This document shows, piece after piece, positions 1 through 11,626 of a stretch of 64,000 bases of DNA. The notes beneath the pieces are model-generated. The model saw only the letters and a program-made list of their open reading frames with translations. It was not told the DNA's origin and ran no database searches. A program made the position numbers and the translations under genes. How positions within the stretch are numbered: the stretch's first letter is position 1; the number at the start of each line of letters is the position of its first letter. Origin of the DNA: Chamaecrista fasciculata (Eukaryota; Streptophyta; Magnoliopsida; Fabales; Fabaceae); assembly GCA_003254925.1 (NCBI GenBank), contig QANZ01036702.1, positions 1 to 64,000 of the forward strand, given 5' to 3'.

Positions 1-9
1 TATAGCATA

Positions 10-391
10 TCAATCATTGAAACGATAATTACTTACTAGACCAAGAAGCGAGGAAGGAATCTTAAGTCCCATATGCTCAACTAGATACTTAAGTATGCCA
101 TCTGTTCGAGCTTGCTCACGAGCTTTCTCAGCTTCTCTCTCAGCTTGCTCAAGAGCTCTCTCAGCTTGTTCACGAGCTCTCTCAGCTTCTAATATTTCAA
201 GCTTTTGTTGCATTGAAGCTAACTCAGATCTCATAGAAGCATTATTTGTAGTTTCACCAATACCAAAACTTGAGTTATGGAAACGGAAAACTTTTGAGGG
301 ACATGGCCCCGTTCCCAAACCACGAACTCTTCCAGAATGTTCTTTTCCAAGAACTTGACCAAGTGCATCATTTGATGAAACTATAGGAGTG
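10..391 (-). pseudogene. Coiled-coil tail of CACTA second ORF, fused to TNP2 remnant
   Basis: An open frame on the minus strand encodes a segment with GLGTGPCPSKVF followed by a strongly charged coiled coil (MRSELASMQQKLEILEAER, then repeated EQAERALEQAERE-like heptads) and a short end LVEHMGLKIPSSLL. This layout resembles the C-terminal tail of the second protein (plant transposase, Ptta/En/Spm type) that CACTA elements encode downstream of TNP2. Here it follows the TNP2 core directly, so the TNP2 C terminus, the intergenic part and the start of the second ORF are gone. The continuation lies left of the window. Family assignment is moderate; the abrupt join is visible in the sequence. Confidence 0.55.
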
Positions 392-407
392 TATAAGACA
401 TTATCAG

Positions 408-2242
408 TCACATTTTTTTCGAGCAGAATGTTCTTTCCAGAATGTTCTTTCCCAAAGCTTGCAAATCTTTTCGAGCACTTAAATTGTCTTTTGACCTTCC
501 AACCTCATTCAACAACGTATATAAGACATTATCAGTCACATTTTTTTCAATGTGCATGACATCTAAATTATGTCTCAACTTGTTATTCACCCAATATGGC
601 AGCTCAAAAAATATACTTCTCTTTCTCCATTGCTTTTCTACCACATCAACATTTTCCTTACGTGGCCTTTTGCTTCCTGAAGTTGAAATAGGTATCTTAC
701 CAAATGTTATATTGATGTTTTTGGTTTGTTCAAGTATCTTAGCCCCAGTTGGTGGAATTGAAGGACATCGTGTTTCAATAGTGCCATCAAAACGAATTGC
801 ATTGTCCCTATATGGGTGTACAGATGGTAAAAATCTCCGATGACCTAAGAAACACGATTTTTGACCATGTCGAAGTCTAACAGACTTTTGGTCGATATTG
901 CATACAGGACAAGCATAACCACCATAGGTATTCCATCCAGAAAGGTTACCTAAACCCGGGAAATCACTTATGGTCCATAACAATGCTGCTCGCATTTTGA
1001 ACATTTGGTTACTTGAAGAATCATATGTATCAATGCCATCAACCCATAAATCATGCAACTCTTTAACCAATGGCTGTAAATAAACATCAATGTTGTTTCC
1101 AGGCATTTTCTTTCCAGGTATAATCATAGACAACATGAAAGATGTTTGTTTCATACACATCCATGGTGGAAAATTATATGGAACCAACAAAACAGACCAA
1201 ATACTATACTTAGTGCTCTTTGTTCCAAATGGATTAAACCCATCAGTTGCCAAACCAAGTCTAACATTTCTAGGTTCTTGAGCAAACTCAGGGTTATCAG
1301 AATCAAATGACTTCCATGCTTCACCATCTCTAGGATGTCTAAGAAGGCCATCGGGATTCTTGTCTGTAACATGCCACTTCATATGTTCAGCTAATTTTGA
1401 TGACATGAATAGTCGTTGCAATCTAGGAGTAAGTGGAAAGTAGCGTAAAACCTTGGCAGGTTTTTTTTTACGTTTCTTTTTACCACCAGATTCATCACTA
1501 TTAGCTTCTTTTTTCCACCTAGAAGTATTACAAGTCTTGCATTCGCTGCGATCCACATCATCTCCCCAATATAGCATACAATCATTTGGACAAGCATGAA
1601 TAGTTTTGTAATTAAGACCTAACTTGTTTATGGTCTTTTTGGCCTCATAAAAGGATTTTGGAAGCCTTGCATTTTCAAATGCATCTATCAATAATTCTAG
1701 AATTAAATCCATAGCTTTATCAGTCACCCGACACAAACACTTAATGTGATAAAGTTTAACCAAAAATGAAAGCTTTGAGTACTTTGTGCAACCTTCATAT
1801 AATTCTTGGTTTTCCTCATTGACTAACTCATTGAACTTGAGCATTTCTGCATTAGGCCCACTAGTAGGATCACCATGCATTTCATTAGATGGGTCATTGG
1901 ATGTACACAATTCATCAATGCCTCTTTCTCTAAAGACTCCAAAGGCCTCATGCAGAAATGAGGTGACGTCTCTCCTTGTTGGACTATTGGGCTAATGGGA
2001 GTATCTTCCTCTATACGTTCCCCATGTCTAAGCCAAGTAGTGTATCCCAAAGGAAACCCATTGCATATTAGGTGATCATACATGACATCTCTTGTAAAAC
2101 ATTTTTTGAAACAACACGAGAGACATGGGCATTTCACAACATTTCCCACGTGAGGTCTAGAGAAAGCAAAATCGAGAAAACTTTCTACCCCATCAACATA
2201 CTGACGTGAATGTCTTGGCTTACTAATCCAACTTCTATCCAT
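408..2242 (-). pseudogene. TNP2-like CACTA transposase, frameshifted and truncated
   Basis: This is the transposase of the CACTA element. The ATG at 2242 opens a protein starting MDRSWISKPRHSRQYVDG, the N-terminal transposase-associated zinc-binding domain (Cys/His-rich, with CPCLSCCFKKC). Near 1915 the frame changes: the rest continues in another frame to 408. That part carries the Transposase_21 (TNP2) core, with GLATDGFNPFG (one likely catalytic Asp), the PGN.IDVYLQPLVKELHDLW block, a CPVCN zinc pair and NLDVMHIEKN near its end. The usual C-terminal third of TNP2 (the DUF4216/4218-type region) is missing; the frame runs into a rearranged junction at about 390-550 instead. A Lys/Arg-rich insert around 1460-1510 resembles a nuclear localisation signal. 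Family identity is firm. Inactivity is inferred from the frame break and missing C terminus. Confidence 0.9.
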
Positions 2243-5200
2243 GATCACCCCTATACATTAGTTTGAAAATACAAGGTAGATCAAAAACAAAAAGCTTTTT
2301 TAGAAATACAAGGAAAGCTTTTTAGAAATACCCATCTAAAGCTAAAACATCAACGAAAAACAATACAATATGAAAAGTAAGAACTGAAATAAATATAATG
2401 CACAAAGAACCACAAAGAACATAGTGCACATAGCACTCTTTATCACAATCTCATACCCACATAATAGGCCCCAAACCAGAACAGAATTCTCAGCCACCAA
2501 AACCATCAAAAGAACATAAAAAACCAATAAAAGATGAGAGAAAGAGAAATTAACTAAAACAACAGCTTATCAGAAGCTCCATAATAGTATGATTATATAC
2601 TTCAATATAATATTACTTGCTTTTTCTACTCTTGAAGTCTATAAAACATAAAGCACTAATTGATCAAAGGTTCTAACATAAAGCACACATTCTTATAAAA
2701 TCTCATTTCTAAATTATTAGCAGATTGAACCAGAATCTGGATGCAATAAAACACATAACATGAAGACATTGAAATAACACTTTAAGCAAACTAAAAGTCA
2801 AATACAATACCACAATTTTTTTTAACTGTAAAAAGCAGGATATGCATGATTCTCAAATTACAAGCATACCTTCCAAGTATTGATGCCAAAATCTTCTACA
2901 AAGTTTGAAGCACACCCCAAGCACTTCTTGTCTTGTCCTTCATGCCACAAACACAAGGGAAATTCAGCAAGCATCACACATAAAAATCAAGAGTACAAAA
3001 AAACAAAATAGATACATACATTAAAATGAGACACAAACACCTAATCATTATATGCCAAATCTGGATTCATATACTTTAAAAAAAAACAGGGCATATGAGA
3101 AACACACATAGGATAAACACAATTGGGTTTTATGGTTAACGGATTTCAAAGCTCTCTGGAAGAAATGGGAAGAGAAAGGGATGGGATTTGGATGGACCAA
3201 AAAGAGCAGCCACAGCACCAGCAGAAGGACCAAAAAGAGCAGCATCAACATTACTTTTGAGAAAAAGGATTTAGAAGTGAGCAGCCTTGAGAATTGAGAA
3301 ACAAAAAAAAAAGGAAAAAGATATAGTGATAAGCATGTGTTGAGAATTGAGAGACTTCTTACCTAGGGTCTTCACCTCTATAGAAGTAGAAGAGGGAGCT
3401 GGAGCTAAAGCTGTGAAATTTCATAAGCAAGAAAAGGAAAAAAGAGATAAAATTAATAAAGGGTAGAAGCAGAATAAGAGAGTGAGTAGAACTAATTAGA
3501 GATATAAAGAAAGAAAAGAAGGAAGAAGAAAATGTAGGTACCGTTGCAGAATTGATGGAAAAGGGTTATTGTTGAGAGCACAAAGACGAGTGAGGCCAAA
3601 AGCTTGAAGAATAGAAGGATGCAGGACATTAAATCGAATGTAATCAGAAATTCAGAATGCATAGAGAATCAGCTAGAGAGAAGCATATCAAGCAACAAGT
3701 TTCTCTGCGTGTATGCAGCTAAAAGAGTACCTTAACGTGGTGTCCTGTGTTGTTCAAAACTTTAAGATCGCAAAATGTTTGCTTCTCCAGCTCAACTGGT
3801 TACATGAATCTCATTAGCTTAATTGAATTTGAGCTCAGACTTTTTCTTAAAGAAAAGATAGAGGAAAAAGATTCAGATTTTGTTTAACAGACTCTAATCA
3901 CGTTTGGCTTGCAAAATATTCTATGCATTAACGACATTCAGCAATCATTTGGATTGCAATTATAGTTCCTATAACATCACTTCATTAACCACATTCAGTA
4001 ATCTTTTAAAACAGAGATACAAGCACGACATTTTCTACTAGAATTTCAAACGCGAGAATTTATAAATAGAGCTCCTAATGAACCCATCTTTTAACTCTTA
4101 ATTAAGTAATCAAGTTGTGATCAAAACCATTGAGCCAAAAACAGAACAGTGTCACGTGGACATTATTCTAGGAAATAAATGATAATGGTAACATAAAAAA
4201 TGATTGACTGAAGGATGTGGGAGGTTTAGATTGAAACCATAACTTACTTTTAATGGGAGTGAAATTCAGTACCTTATTCATTTACCTATTCACACCATAG
4301 TTAATACTTTTCGAAATTTATTGTCAGTCAAACAAAATTCTGACATATGAGTATCAAGAACCACTAAATTATCGGTCTTGATTCATCTATATTTTAAGCA
4401 CACAACATACCTCATTCTTACAAGCCACAATCATTCTCCAAATACATATACAGTTCCTATCTTAGAAACCAACAGTCATACTCACAACCTAAGCACTTAT
4501 TGCATTTTGCTTTTCATCTGTTTTGAAATTTGAATGTCTATCAAATAAAACTTCTGTAAATCAAAACGATTGAATCTTTTTTTTCCCTTCCCAAATTTTA
4601 TGTTGAGCTAGCAAGGAGAGATTGAATGAAAATCAAAGTTTAATCAATCGCTTCTATAAACTTCTCCAAGTACTAAAAGGAGCAAGAAATCACCTCATGA
4701 CTATCAGAAAGTCCTGAAACGGCGTCAATAAAAGCTTTACCATACCCAGTGGAGTTATCAATCCAAACTACATTAAGACATTTCATTTTTCAAATCCATA
4801 AACAGTAAACACATCCACTCGAAAAATAAAAAGCATGAATTTCACAATAGACTAGCTATGACTAACAAATTTATGATTCACTGATAAATGAAAGTGAAAA
4901 TGAAAGACGAAGAGAGAGAGAGGTTGGGAGGGAGAAACGTTACCTGTGAATCCTCAGCGAAGAAAACTGAAGGAGGCAAAATCAAATTGAGCCAACAAGT
5001 GCTGCTTACAGGTTACAGCTGACGCAGTTGCTAACAAAAACGGAAGAAAAAAAATGAAAGGTGTAGAGCACAAGTGATGAAGTGTTTGCTTGATACATCA
5101 CGATAAATCAAAAGAAGAGAAAAGCATAATGGCTTAAGCAATTCAGACCTTAGATGCTTTCCGCACAACACTGTCGTTCTCGTCCTCCGTTGTCGTCGAT

Positions 5201-5399
5201 CGTCGTTCTCGTCCTTCGTCGTCGATTCAGACCTTAGCGATTAGGGTTTCAAACTTCATCGTCTAAACAACAATAGAGTGAGGGATTGAAACTGAGTGAT
5301 CGATTAGGGAATGAAAAAGTGAAAATGAAAAAAAGGGAGGGAACGATTGGGGAAAAAGAGAGGGAACGATTAGGGAAAAGGTGAAAACGAAAAGGTGAA
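2243..5399 (-). other. Non-coding 5' part of the CACTA element
   Basis: There is no credible coding exon on either strand. The left part is purine/AT-rich with several short poly-A runs. The right part (5160-5260) is rich in CGTCGT/TCGTCG, typical of CACTA subterminal regions that bind the element's own regulatory protein. A leader exon and intron of the transposase transcript probably lie here, but I cannot place the splice sites. Confidence 0.5.
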
Positions 5400-5544
5400 C
5401 AAAATTTCGCCTAAGGACGGTTTGACAGATCAATTCCCTACGTTTATGGTAAGCGTCGTTAACCATTAAAATTTTGTGCCACCGACGACGGTTATGCTTA
5501 GTGTCGTCAATTGACCGTCGTTAGGAGCCTTAATTTTTGTAGTG
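5400..5544 (-). repeat. CACTA terminal and subterminal repeat block
   Basis: Reading inward from 5544 on the minus strand, the CACTACAAAAA terminus is followed by repeated ACGACGGT-type motifs in both orientations (for example at 5484-5492, 5501-5507 and 5513-5520). Such clustered short repeats at CACTA ends are the known binding sites for the element-encoded TnpA/TNPD-type protein. Confidence 0.75.
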
Positions 5545-6912
5545 TCAATTAAGGATTACATGGCAATTATGATAGACATGTGGACATATAAAGATCATAA
5601 AAAAAATGTTTAATAAAATGATATATGACATGGTGCACAGGGATTGTTCGAAGAGTCATAAAAAGTTTTAATAATAAGGCACAGTGACACATGACAGGCA
5701 AAGACTAGATGTGCTCTGCTTTTGAGCTTTTATATATGATGTGACGCACATATATACAATGGTATGGTTTCTATGATTAATGGTTCAAAGCGAGGGAAAG
5801 GATTTTCTCCCCTCGGCCCTAGCTATACACTCTCTAGTTTGTTTTTTCCTTCCGGTTTTGTTTACTTTCAGTTTATCACATCCTTTTTGTCAACTAAAAG
5901 ATGGACGGGAGATTGAGAAGCTGCATCGATGATGGGATTCAAATTTAATTTTTATAATCATAAGATTTTAAATTATTCGCTCTCTCATTCAATAAAATTA
6001 ATTTAATTTTCACTTACACTGTTATAAAGATAGGGAAAAAAAAAAGGGCCTTTGGCCTCCTTTTCTTACCAAAAAAAAAATAGGCAAAAAAATTTATAAT
6101 TTATCAAAAAAAAAAGAGACCGAGATTGAGAATTTGAAGTCACGAAGCAAATTAAAGGTTTGCATAGTACTTTAAAAAATTTCAAATCCTTCGTAGTAAC
6201 TTGACATTCTTGGCAAAGACTTGACAATTTTTTTCGCGTGACAATTTCAAATCCTTCGTCGTAACTCGTACGTAATGTTCGCGTGACTACGGCTCTGGGA
6301 ATTTTTCATATATAAACACTTTCTTATTCATTGACATCATGCGTATTTTCATGGGATTCAGTACAACAAATCATTTGACATTCTTGGCAAAGACTTGACA
6401 TATTTTTAGTATGCCATTAATAAAGATAATAATACATACATATTTTCTATAATAAAAAAGAATGTTTTATAAGAAAAAATATTATATATATATAACTTAA
6501 ATTTAAAATATAATGTGTATACTTATAATCGAATTGAGTCTACAAGTGCTAGACCAGAGAGCCAGCTTAGCCGGCCGAATTTTGTTCATCCATAGCTTCC
6601 ATATATATGATCTTCCCTTCTTCCCTACATGTTTATCTGACATGCATCATGATATGCTTTTCACCTTAGAGCAGCCATACATATACATTAATCTGAGCCA
6701 GTAGTAACAGCTTTCAAGTTTCAACCATAATGTATTATGGGTTAACAACGAATAATAAACACGCGCGCGCATGCACACACGTATGTTCTATATATATATA
6801 TTTATATTTCTTTTTTTTGTTAATAAGTTCTATATTCTTTTAAGTTTCATGGATCTGCTCTAAATTAAGCTACGATGTAACCTTGGGAAACCAAATGGTT
6901 TCCAACTTTCCG
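5545..6912. other. AT-rich intergenic DNA
   Basis: No gene is seen. A 24-base direct repeat (tgacattcttggcaaagact and following bases) occurs at about 6201 and 6377 and suggests an old local duplication. A short alternating CG/CA tract (acacgcgcgcgcatgcacac, about 6760-6780) could adopt Z-DNA. Confidence 0.4.
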
Positions 6913-6922
6913 TAAGAGTATT

Positions 6923-7041
6923 AAAGTCAATAAACCACTATGATTTTTCATGTGGAGCTAGCGTGTCAAGCACTCAATGGAAAGTGCTACTGCTCCATAA
7001 TTATATTGTCCAATGAAAAATCATAGTGGTTTATTGACTTT
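6923..7041. repeat. Perfect 29-bp inverted repeat (foldback)
   Basis: The 29 bases at 6923-6951 (aaagtcaataaaccacta and onward) recur as an exact reverse complement at 7013-7041. The loop is about 61 bases. Imperfect pairing extends outward on both sides (aagagt.../...actctt). This could be a small MITE or a fold-back rearrangement. No target duplication is obvious. Confidence 0.7.
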
Positions 7042-7363
7042 TAATTCTACACTCTTATATCTTGAGAGATTCAAACATTTATTATTATTATCATATCTCT
7101 TATTATCCAAGAATGGTGTCAATGAGAGGTGCTCTTGGAGTTGGATGGTTTCACCCATCTTCTTTTGTTACTATTTTGAGAAGAATTTGCAGGATGGGAA
7201 AGGAAGAGGTTGGACTTGAATGAATCTCTTTTTACTGTTGTTTTCTTTATTTTCTACAGTATTGGTTGGGTCTACTGTTTTTTTTTTTTTGTCTTCTTTT
7301 TACATTAGTGTTTGTATGTTTCTCTTTTAGTGGAATGAAATTGTCTTTTTGATAAAAAAAAAA

Positions 7364-7762
7364 GTTTAAGTGCACTTTTGGTCCCCTAACTTTCGCAAAG
7401 GTCTCAATTTGGTCCTCTAACTTTTGAAAGTGTCTCACTGTTGGTCCCAAGTGCACTTTTTCCATCCATTATCTACCGTTAGTGCTGATCTAGCAGGCTG
7501 AGTTGGCTGATGACGTGACAAATATGGGTGAATTGGATTAAAAAAGGACCATTATGCGGAGACGTTTTCATGACTTGGATGTGCACTTGGGACCAATAGT
7601 GAGACGTTTTCAAGAGTTAGGAGACCAAAATTGCAACAAAAAAAGTTAGAGGACCAAATTGAGACCTTTGCGAAAGTTAGGGGACCAAAATTGCAACAAA
7701 AAAAGTTAGGGGACCAAATTGAGACATTTTTGAAAGTTAGGGGACCAAAAGTACACTTAAGC
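7364..7762. mobile_element. MULE-like MITE, 'ggtcccctaactttcg' family, copy 1
   Basis: A near-palindromic 0.4-kb element. Its ends are gtttaagtgcacttttggtc on the left and the complementary gaccaaaagtacacttaagc on the right. The arms contain alternating ggtcccctaac / gaccaaattgagac modules; the centre holds ctgatgacgtgaca. It is flanked on both sides by at least nine A residues (7354-7363 and 7763-7771), compatible with a 9-bp Mutator-type target duplication but uninformative because homopolymeric. Open frames inside it come from the repeats and are not genes. A second copy lies at 19501-20138. Confidence 0.75.
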
Positions 7763-7790
7763 AAAAAAAAATAGATAGAGAAATTTTAAA

Positions 7791-8713
7791 TGGAAAAATG
7801 TAACAAGACCCATCAAACTTTGGGTCATTTGGAAGTAGGCCCTTAAACTATTAATTTTGAAAATCAAATCCTTAAACTTTGAAGGTTTAGGAATTAGATC
7901 CTTCCATCCATTTTTTCACTAATGGTGTCAATTATTATTAGGATAAATTACACTTTGGTACCCTGTGGTATTCTCTATTAACACTTTGGTACCCTGAGCT
8001 TTAATTCCATTAGAAAATTATAGGAAATTGGCATTTTTGGGGCTATTGCATAATTTTAACCATCTTTGGGAGATAAAAGGCACTTTTAATGCAGGAAAAA
8101 GATGTCGAAATTACTAAAACACCCATAAATATTTAATATCTTCAAAATAGTTCTTAAAAACAAAAAATTTTAGATCTTAATAGGACTAGATTGCAAAATT
8201 TTTCCAAAATTGGATTGTTTTGTAATTCTATCTTCTATCGTATATTTTTCAAATATTATGTTTGGACCCCAATTTTTTTATAGTTTTCATTTAAGTCCCC
8301 AGATAGTAGATAATATGTATCCAGGGACCTATTTGTAATTCTCTAAAAATATTGGGGGTCAATATATAATTTTCTGCAAAAGTTGTTATGGTTAAAATTA
8401 CAAAATAACTCAAAAAAATCCAATTTCTGTTAACAAAATTACAGCTCAGGGTACAAAAGTGTTAACAGAGAATACCATAGGGTACCAAAATGTCAATTTT
8501 TAAACAACAGGGTACCAAAGTGAAATATGGTCAAATCACAGGGTACCAAAGTATAATTTATCCTACTAATAATTAACACTCTCAGTGAAAAAATGGATGG
8601 AAGGATCTAATTCCTAAACCTTCAAAGTTTAAGGATTTGATTTTGAAAATTTATAGTTTAAGGGCCTACTTCCAAATGACTCAAAGTTCAAGGGGTCTTG
8701 TTACATTTTTCCC
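7791..8713. mobile_element. Long-inverted-repeat MITE interrupted at its centre by another MITE
   Basis: The left arm (7791-7940, ggaaaaatgtaacaagaccc at its end) is matched by an inverted right arm (8564-8713, ending ggggtcttgttacatttttc). Both arms carry 'ccttaaactttgaaggttt' style modules. The palindrome's centre is occupied by the GGTACC-type element at 7941-8563. I found no clean target duplication for the outer element. Confidence 0.7.
7941..8563. mobile_element. GGTACC-type MITE nested in the 7791-8713 element
   Basis: Its ends are ggataaattacactttggta and the inverted taccaaagtataatttatcc. The arms carry repeated 'tttggtaccctgtgg' modules. It sits exactly between the two arms of the outer element, so it inserted later. 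Related copies in the window are at 8879-9105 (partial), 16007-16371 and 27275-27510. The superfamily is not certain; the arms resemble non-autonomous MULEs. Confidence 0.7.
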
Positions 8714-8878
8714 GCAATAATAATAAGAATGAAACACCGCAAAATAATTGAAACATCACACTATCAACGCTGAAATAAACAAAAATTATAATTAGAACAA
8801 AATTATAAATAAAAGAATTGCATATCCAGAACCTACTCATCACAATAAATTCAACAAAATAAAATTTTGTTTAGAAAT

Positions 8879-9105
8879 TATATATCTAGAATTTTATGTT
8901 TTAAATGATTGTTTTGAAGATATTTAAATATTTTTGGGTGTTTTAGTTATTTCAGTATCTTTTTTTTGCATTAAAATTGTTAAAGCTTAGGATACCAAAA
9001 TGTTAATGGAGAATATCACAAGATACCAGAATGACACTTTTTAAACCACAAGATACCAAAATAAAATATAACCAAATTATATGGTACCACAGTTGTAATT
9101 TATGC
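8879..9105. repeat. Partial, opposite-orientation copy of the GGTACC-type MITE
   Basis: The segment around 8919-8970 (gaagatatttaaatattttt, gggtgttttagttatttcag) matches the reverse complement of 8100-8150. Its end, with repeated 'ataccaaaatg' modules, matches the family terminus (ttgtaatttatgc). Only about one half of the element is present. Confidence 0.6.
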
Positions 9106-9939
9106 TAAATTATCCAATGTTTGGCGAGAAGATCCTTACCATTATATTGGTTATTTTTTTTGGCCAAATTAATAGAATAGCACAGTCTTGATATTATTGT
9201 ACCACAAAAAGAAAAGAAAAAAGATTGTTATAAAAAAAACAAAGAAAAAAAAAAATAGTGACGGGAGACAGCGGGCACACATCAATATACTTTTTGAGTC
9301 ATTAAAGGTACGAAAGCAATCAAGCAGCTCATTGGGTTTATTTCCCAATTTAGAAATAGAGCAAACCCCCTTTTTGGTCCCTCAATTGTTACTGAGTCAA
9401 GGAATCAGTCCCTCAATTGTGGGAAACTACAACTCAGACCCTCAATTGTACAATCCCGTTTACGTTTTGGTCCCTCATGTCTGGTCCGTTAGTGATAGAG
9501 GTGTTAAGTGATGACGTGTCACCGTTATCTGCTTAGGTAGTCGTTAAATGCTTAGTTGAGGGACCAAATCCTCGACTCAGTAACAATTGAAGGACCAAAA
9601 AGGGGGTTTGCTCAAATTAATATCCAACTCATTTCCACTTGACACCTTATTCAAACTACTCGATCTCTTGCAATTTGGTCCCAAAACCCCTAAATCCCCT
9701 AAAACTTTTTTTAATCCTCTTCTTCATCTTTTTCATCTTCTTCATTCATTTTAGTCCCAAATCCTAAAAATAAAATTGTAAAGTATCCCAAAACCTTTCC
9801 AAACATTCCAATTTAGTCCTTAAATGTATTAAAAACCCTAAAACCCTAAACCCTAAAAAAAATCTACTTTGAGTTCATTCATTTTATCCCATTTTTCTCA
9901 ATTTATTAAATCATAATTAAAAAAAGCATTTTAGTCCCT

Positions 9940-10560
9940 CAACCCTAATTTCTTCATCTTCATCTTCATCCTCATTCCTCTCTCATTCCTCACCGCCGAT
10001 CCTACTGCTTCAACCAAATCCTCAAACATCAAAATGGCTCGATTCTTCAAATCCTTAAACATTCTCTCGCTCGATTCTTCAATTTCTGGGTTTGATTTCA
10101 AGTTCACAACCATTTTGGGCGTCGGGAGATACATTCATTCATTTCTTAGGGTTCGAATTCGAATTGGGGGAGAAAGTTTGGGGTTTCTTTCGATTTTGAA
10201 GAAATTCTGAGAGAATGCCTGCGACTGATGATGAAAAATCGTCATCGCCGTCGTCGTTTACCCATTTCGGCAGTTCGCTTTTGAGTCTCTGTCGCGACCA
10301 TCAGGTTCACTCCATGGAAAGCTCAACGACGCCACATGTTCACTCTGTCGCGACTTGCTTTCTCTCTCATGAGTCTCTAAGCTTCTCGATTCCTTCCTTC
10401 GCTGCCACGAGAGCTTTTCGGCTGATGAATGATGATGATGATGATGATATGAACTGATGATGAACTAATTTTTTTTAATCAAGAATTGATGAATTGATGA
10501 AACTTGTGTAATCTTTGGTGATTTCTGGTTGTGTAGTTTTAGGGTTTTGTGGTTTGGGGT
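9940..10560 (+). pseudogene. Gene-like DNA captured inside the 9359-11339 MULE
   Basis: GC content rises and codon-like structure appears only in this central stretch. On the plus strand an ATG at 10215 opens an 80-residue frame (MPATDDEKSSSPSSFTHFGS at its start, ending in a run of Asp encoded by a gat repeat at 10428-10448). CT-rich leader-like DNA and an ATG-proximal AG|GT-like site (catcag|gttcac near 10303) hint that exon and intron were captured as genomic DNA. I do not recognise the parent gene. A functional product is not supported. Confidence 0.45.
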
Positions 10561-10640
10561 TTGGAGTGGATGAGAAGATGAAGATGATGAAAGATGATGA
10601 AAGATGAAGAGGAAAGTAGGATTTAGGGACCAAATTGCAA

Positions 10641-10900
10641 GAGAGTAGTTTTTTTAGGGGTTTAGGATTTAGGGTTTAGGGGTTTAGGGTTTTAGATTTT
10701 AGGGTTTAGGGTTTTAGAGTTTAGGGTTTTAGGATTTTAGGGTTTTTAATACTTTTAAGGACTAAATTGGAATGTTTGGAAGAGTTTTGGGACACTTTAC
10801 AATTTTAGGAATTTAGGGTTTTAGGGTTTAGGGTTTTAGGGTTTAGAGTTTAGGATTTTAGGGTTTAGGGTTTAGAGTTTGGGGCTTAAGTTTTAGGGTT
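10641..10900. repeat. Degenerate telomere-like (TTTAGGG) repeats in MULE arm
   Basis: Many variants of TTTAGGG/TTTTAGGG lie head to tail, interrupted by a 47-bp module (aaattggaatgtttggaag and flanks) that recurs at about 10765 and 10917. A short complementary CCCTAAA stretch lies in the opposite arm at 9829-9860. Plant-type telomere heptamers are recognisable, but the array is too degenerate and internal to be a telomere. Confidence 0.75.
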
Positions 10901-11358
10901 TTTAATACATTTAAGGACTAAATTGGAATGTTTGGAAGGGTTTTGGGATACTTTACAATTTTATTTTTAGCATTTGGGACTAAAATGAATGAAGAAGATG
11001 AAAAAGATGAATAAGAGGATTAAAAAAAAGTTTTAGGGGATTTAGGGGTTTTGGGACCAAATTGCAAGAGAGTAGTTTTAATGAGGTGTCAAGTGGAAAT
11101 GAGTTGGATACTAATTTGAGCAAACCCCCTTTTTGGTCCCTCAATTGTTACTGAGTCGAGGATTTGGTCCCTCAACTAAGCATTTAACGGCCACCTAAGC
11201 AGATAACGGTGACACGTCATCACTTAACACCTCTATCACTAACAGACAAGACGTGAGGGACTGAGTTGTAGTTTCCCACAATTGAGGGACCGATTCCTCG
11301 ACTCAGTAACAATTGAGGGACCAAAAAAGGGGTTTGCTCTTAGAAATATAAAAAAAAT

Positions 11359-11626
11359 TATCTAACATGTGCTCTTAAGTCACATTTTAAGGTTTCTTCT
11401 GATTAATTAGTAGAGCATCTCATATTTTGAAATCTATAAAAATTCATTTAAAAGATAATTTTTAATATTTGAAAACTCAATTTTTTCTGATTAATTAGTA
11501 GAGCATCTCATATCTTGAAATCTATGAAAATTCATTTAAAAGATAATTTTTAATATTTGAAAACTCAATTGACCAATCAAAAGAAACCTTAACATGTACC
11601 CTAAAAGCACATATGTTAGAAGGACC
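11359..11626. mobile_element. MITE 'ctaacatgtgctctta' family, copy 1
   Basis: Its ends are tctaacatgtgctcttaa and the inverted gcacatatgttagaaggacc. It contains agtagagcatctcatat and attcatttaaaagataattt modules, tandemly duplicated here (about 11394-11470 and 11481-11570). Other copies are at 12354-13410 and 21559-21737. AATATAAAA-like sequence on both sides may be the target duplication. Confidence 0.6.

Larger units (their letters stand above)
1..5544 (-). mobile_element. CACTA (En/Spm) DNA transposon, one end in window
   Basis: The right-hand boundary is visible: on the minus strand the element begins with CACTACAAAAATTAAGG at 5544, the classic CACTA terminus, followed by GC-rich subterminal DNA rich in ACGACGGT/CGTCGT motifs (about 5400-5540 and 5160-5230). 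The first three flanking bases (tca, 5545-5547) would be one side of the expected 3-bp target duplication; the other end lies left of the window. The transposase gene reads away from this terminus on the minus strand. The 2.9 kb between terminus and transposase start (2243-5160) shows no other convincing ORF and probably holds the promoter, leader and introns. The transposase is frameshifted and internally deleted, so this copy is unlikely to be autonomous. Confidence 0.88.
9359..11339. mobile_element. Pack-type long-TIR MULE with composite ends (1981 bp)
   Basis: A perfect 9-bp duplication, ttagaaata, lies at 9350-9358 and 11340-11348. The ends are gagcaaaccccctttttggt and its complement, and 9-bp duplications are the Mutator hallmark. 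Each end is itself a small palindrome that starts and stops with the same terminus (9359-9613 and 11118-11339), so the element looks like two MITEs bracketing internal DNA. Inverted arms continue inward (atccaactcatttccacttg on the left; its complement at about 11083-11109) into degenerate TTTAGGG-type repeats. The centre (9940-10560) is gene-like host DNA. No transposase is present, so it is non-autonomous. Confidence 0.85.

Noticed and set aside
9830-10900. True telomere or subtelomere boundary
   Set aside because: The heptamer repeats are degenerate, occur in both orientations inside a TIR element, and are bounded by a 9-bp target duplication.
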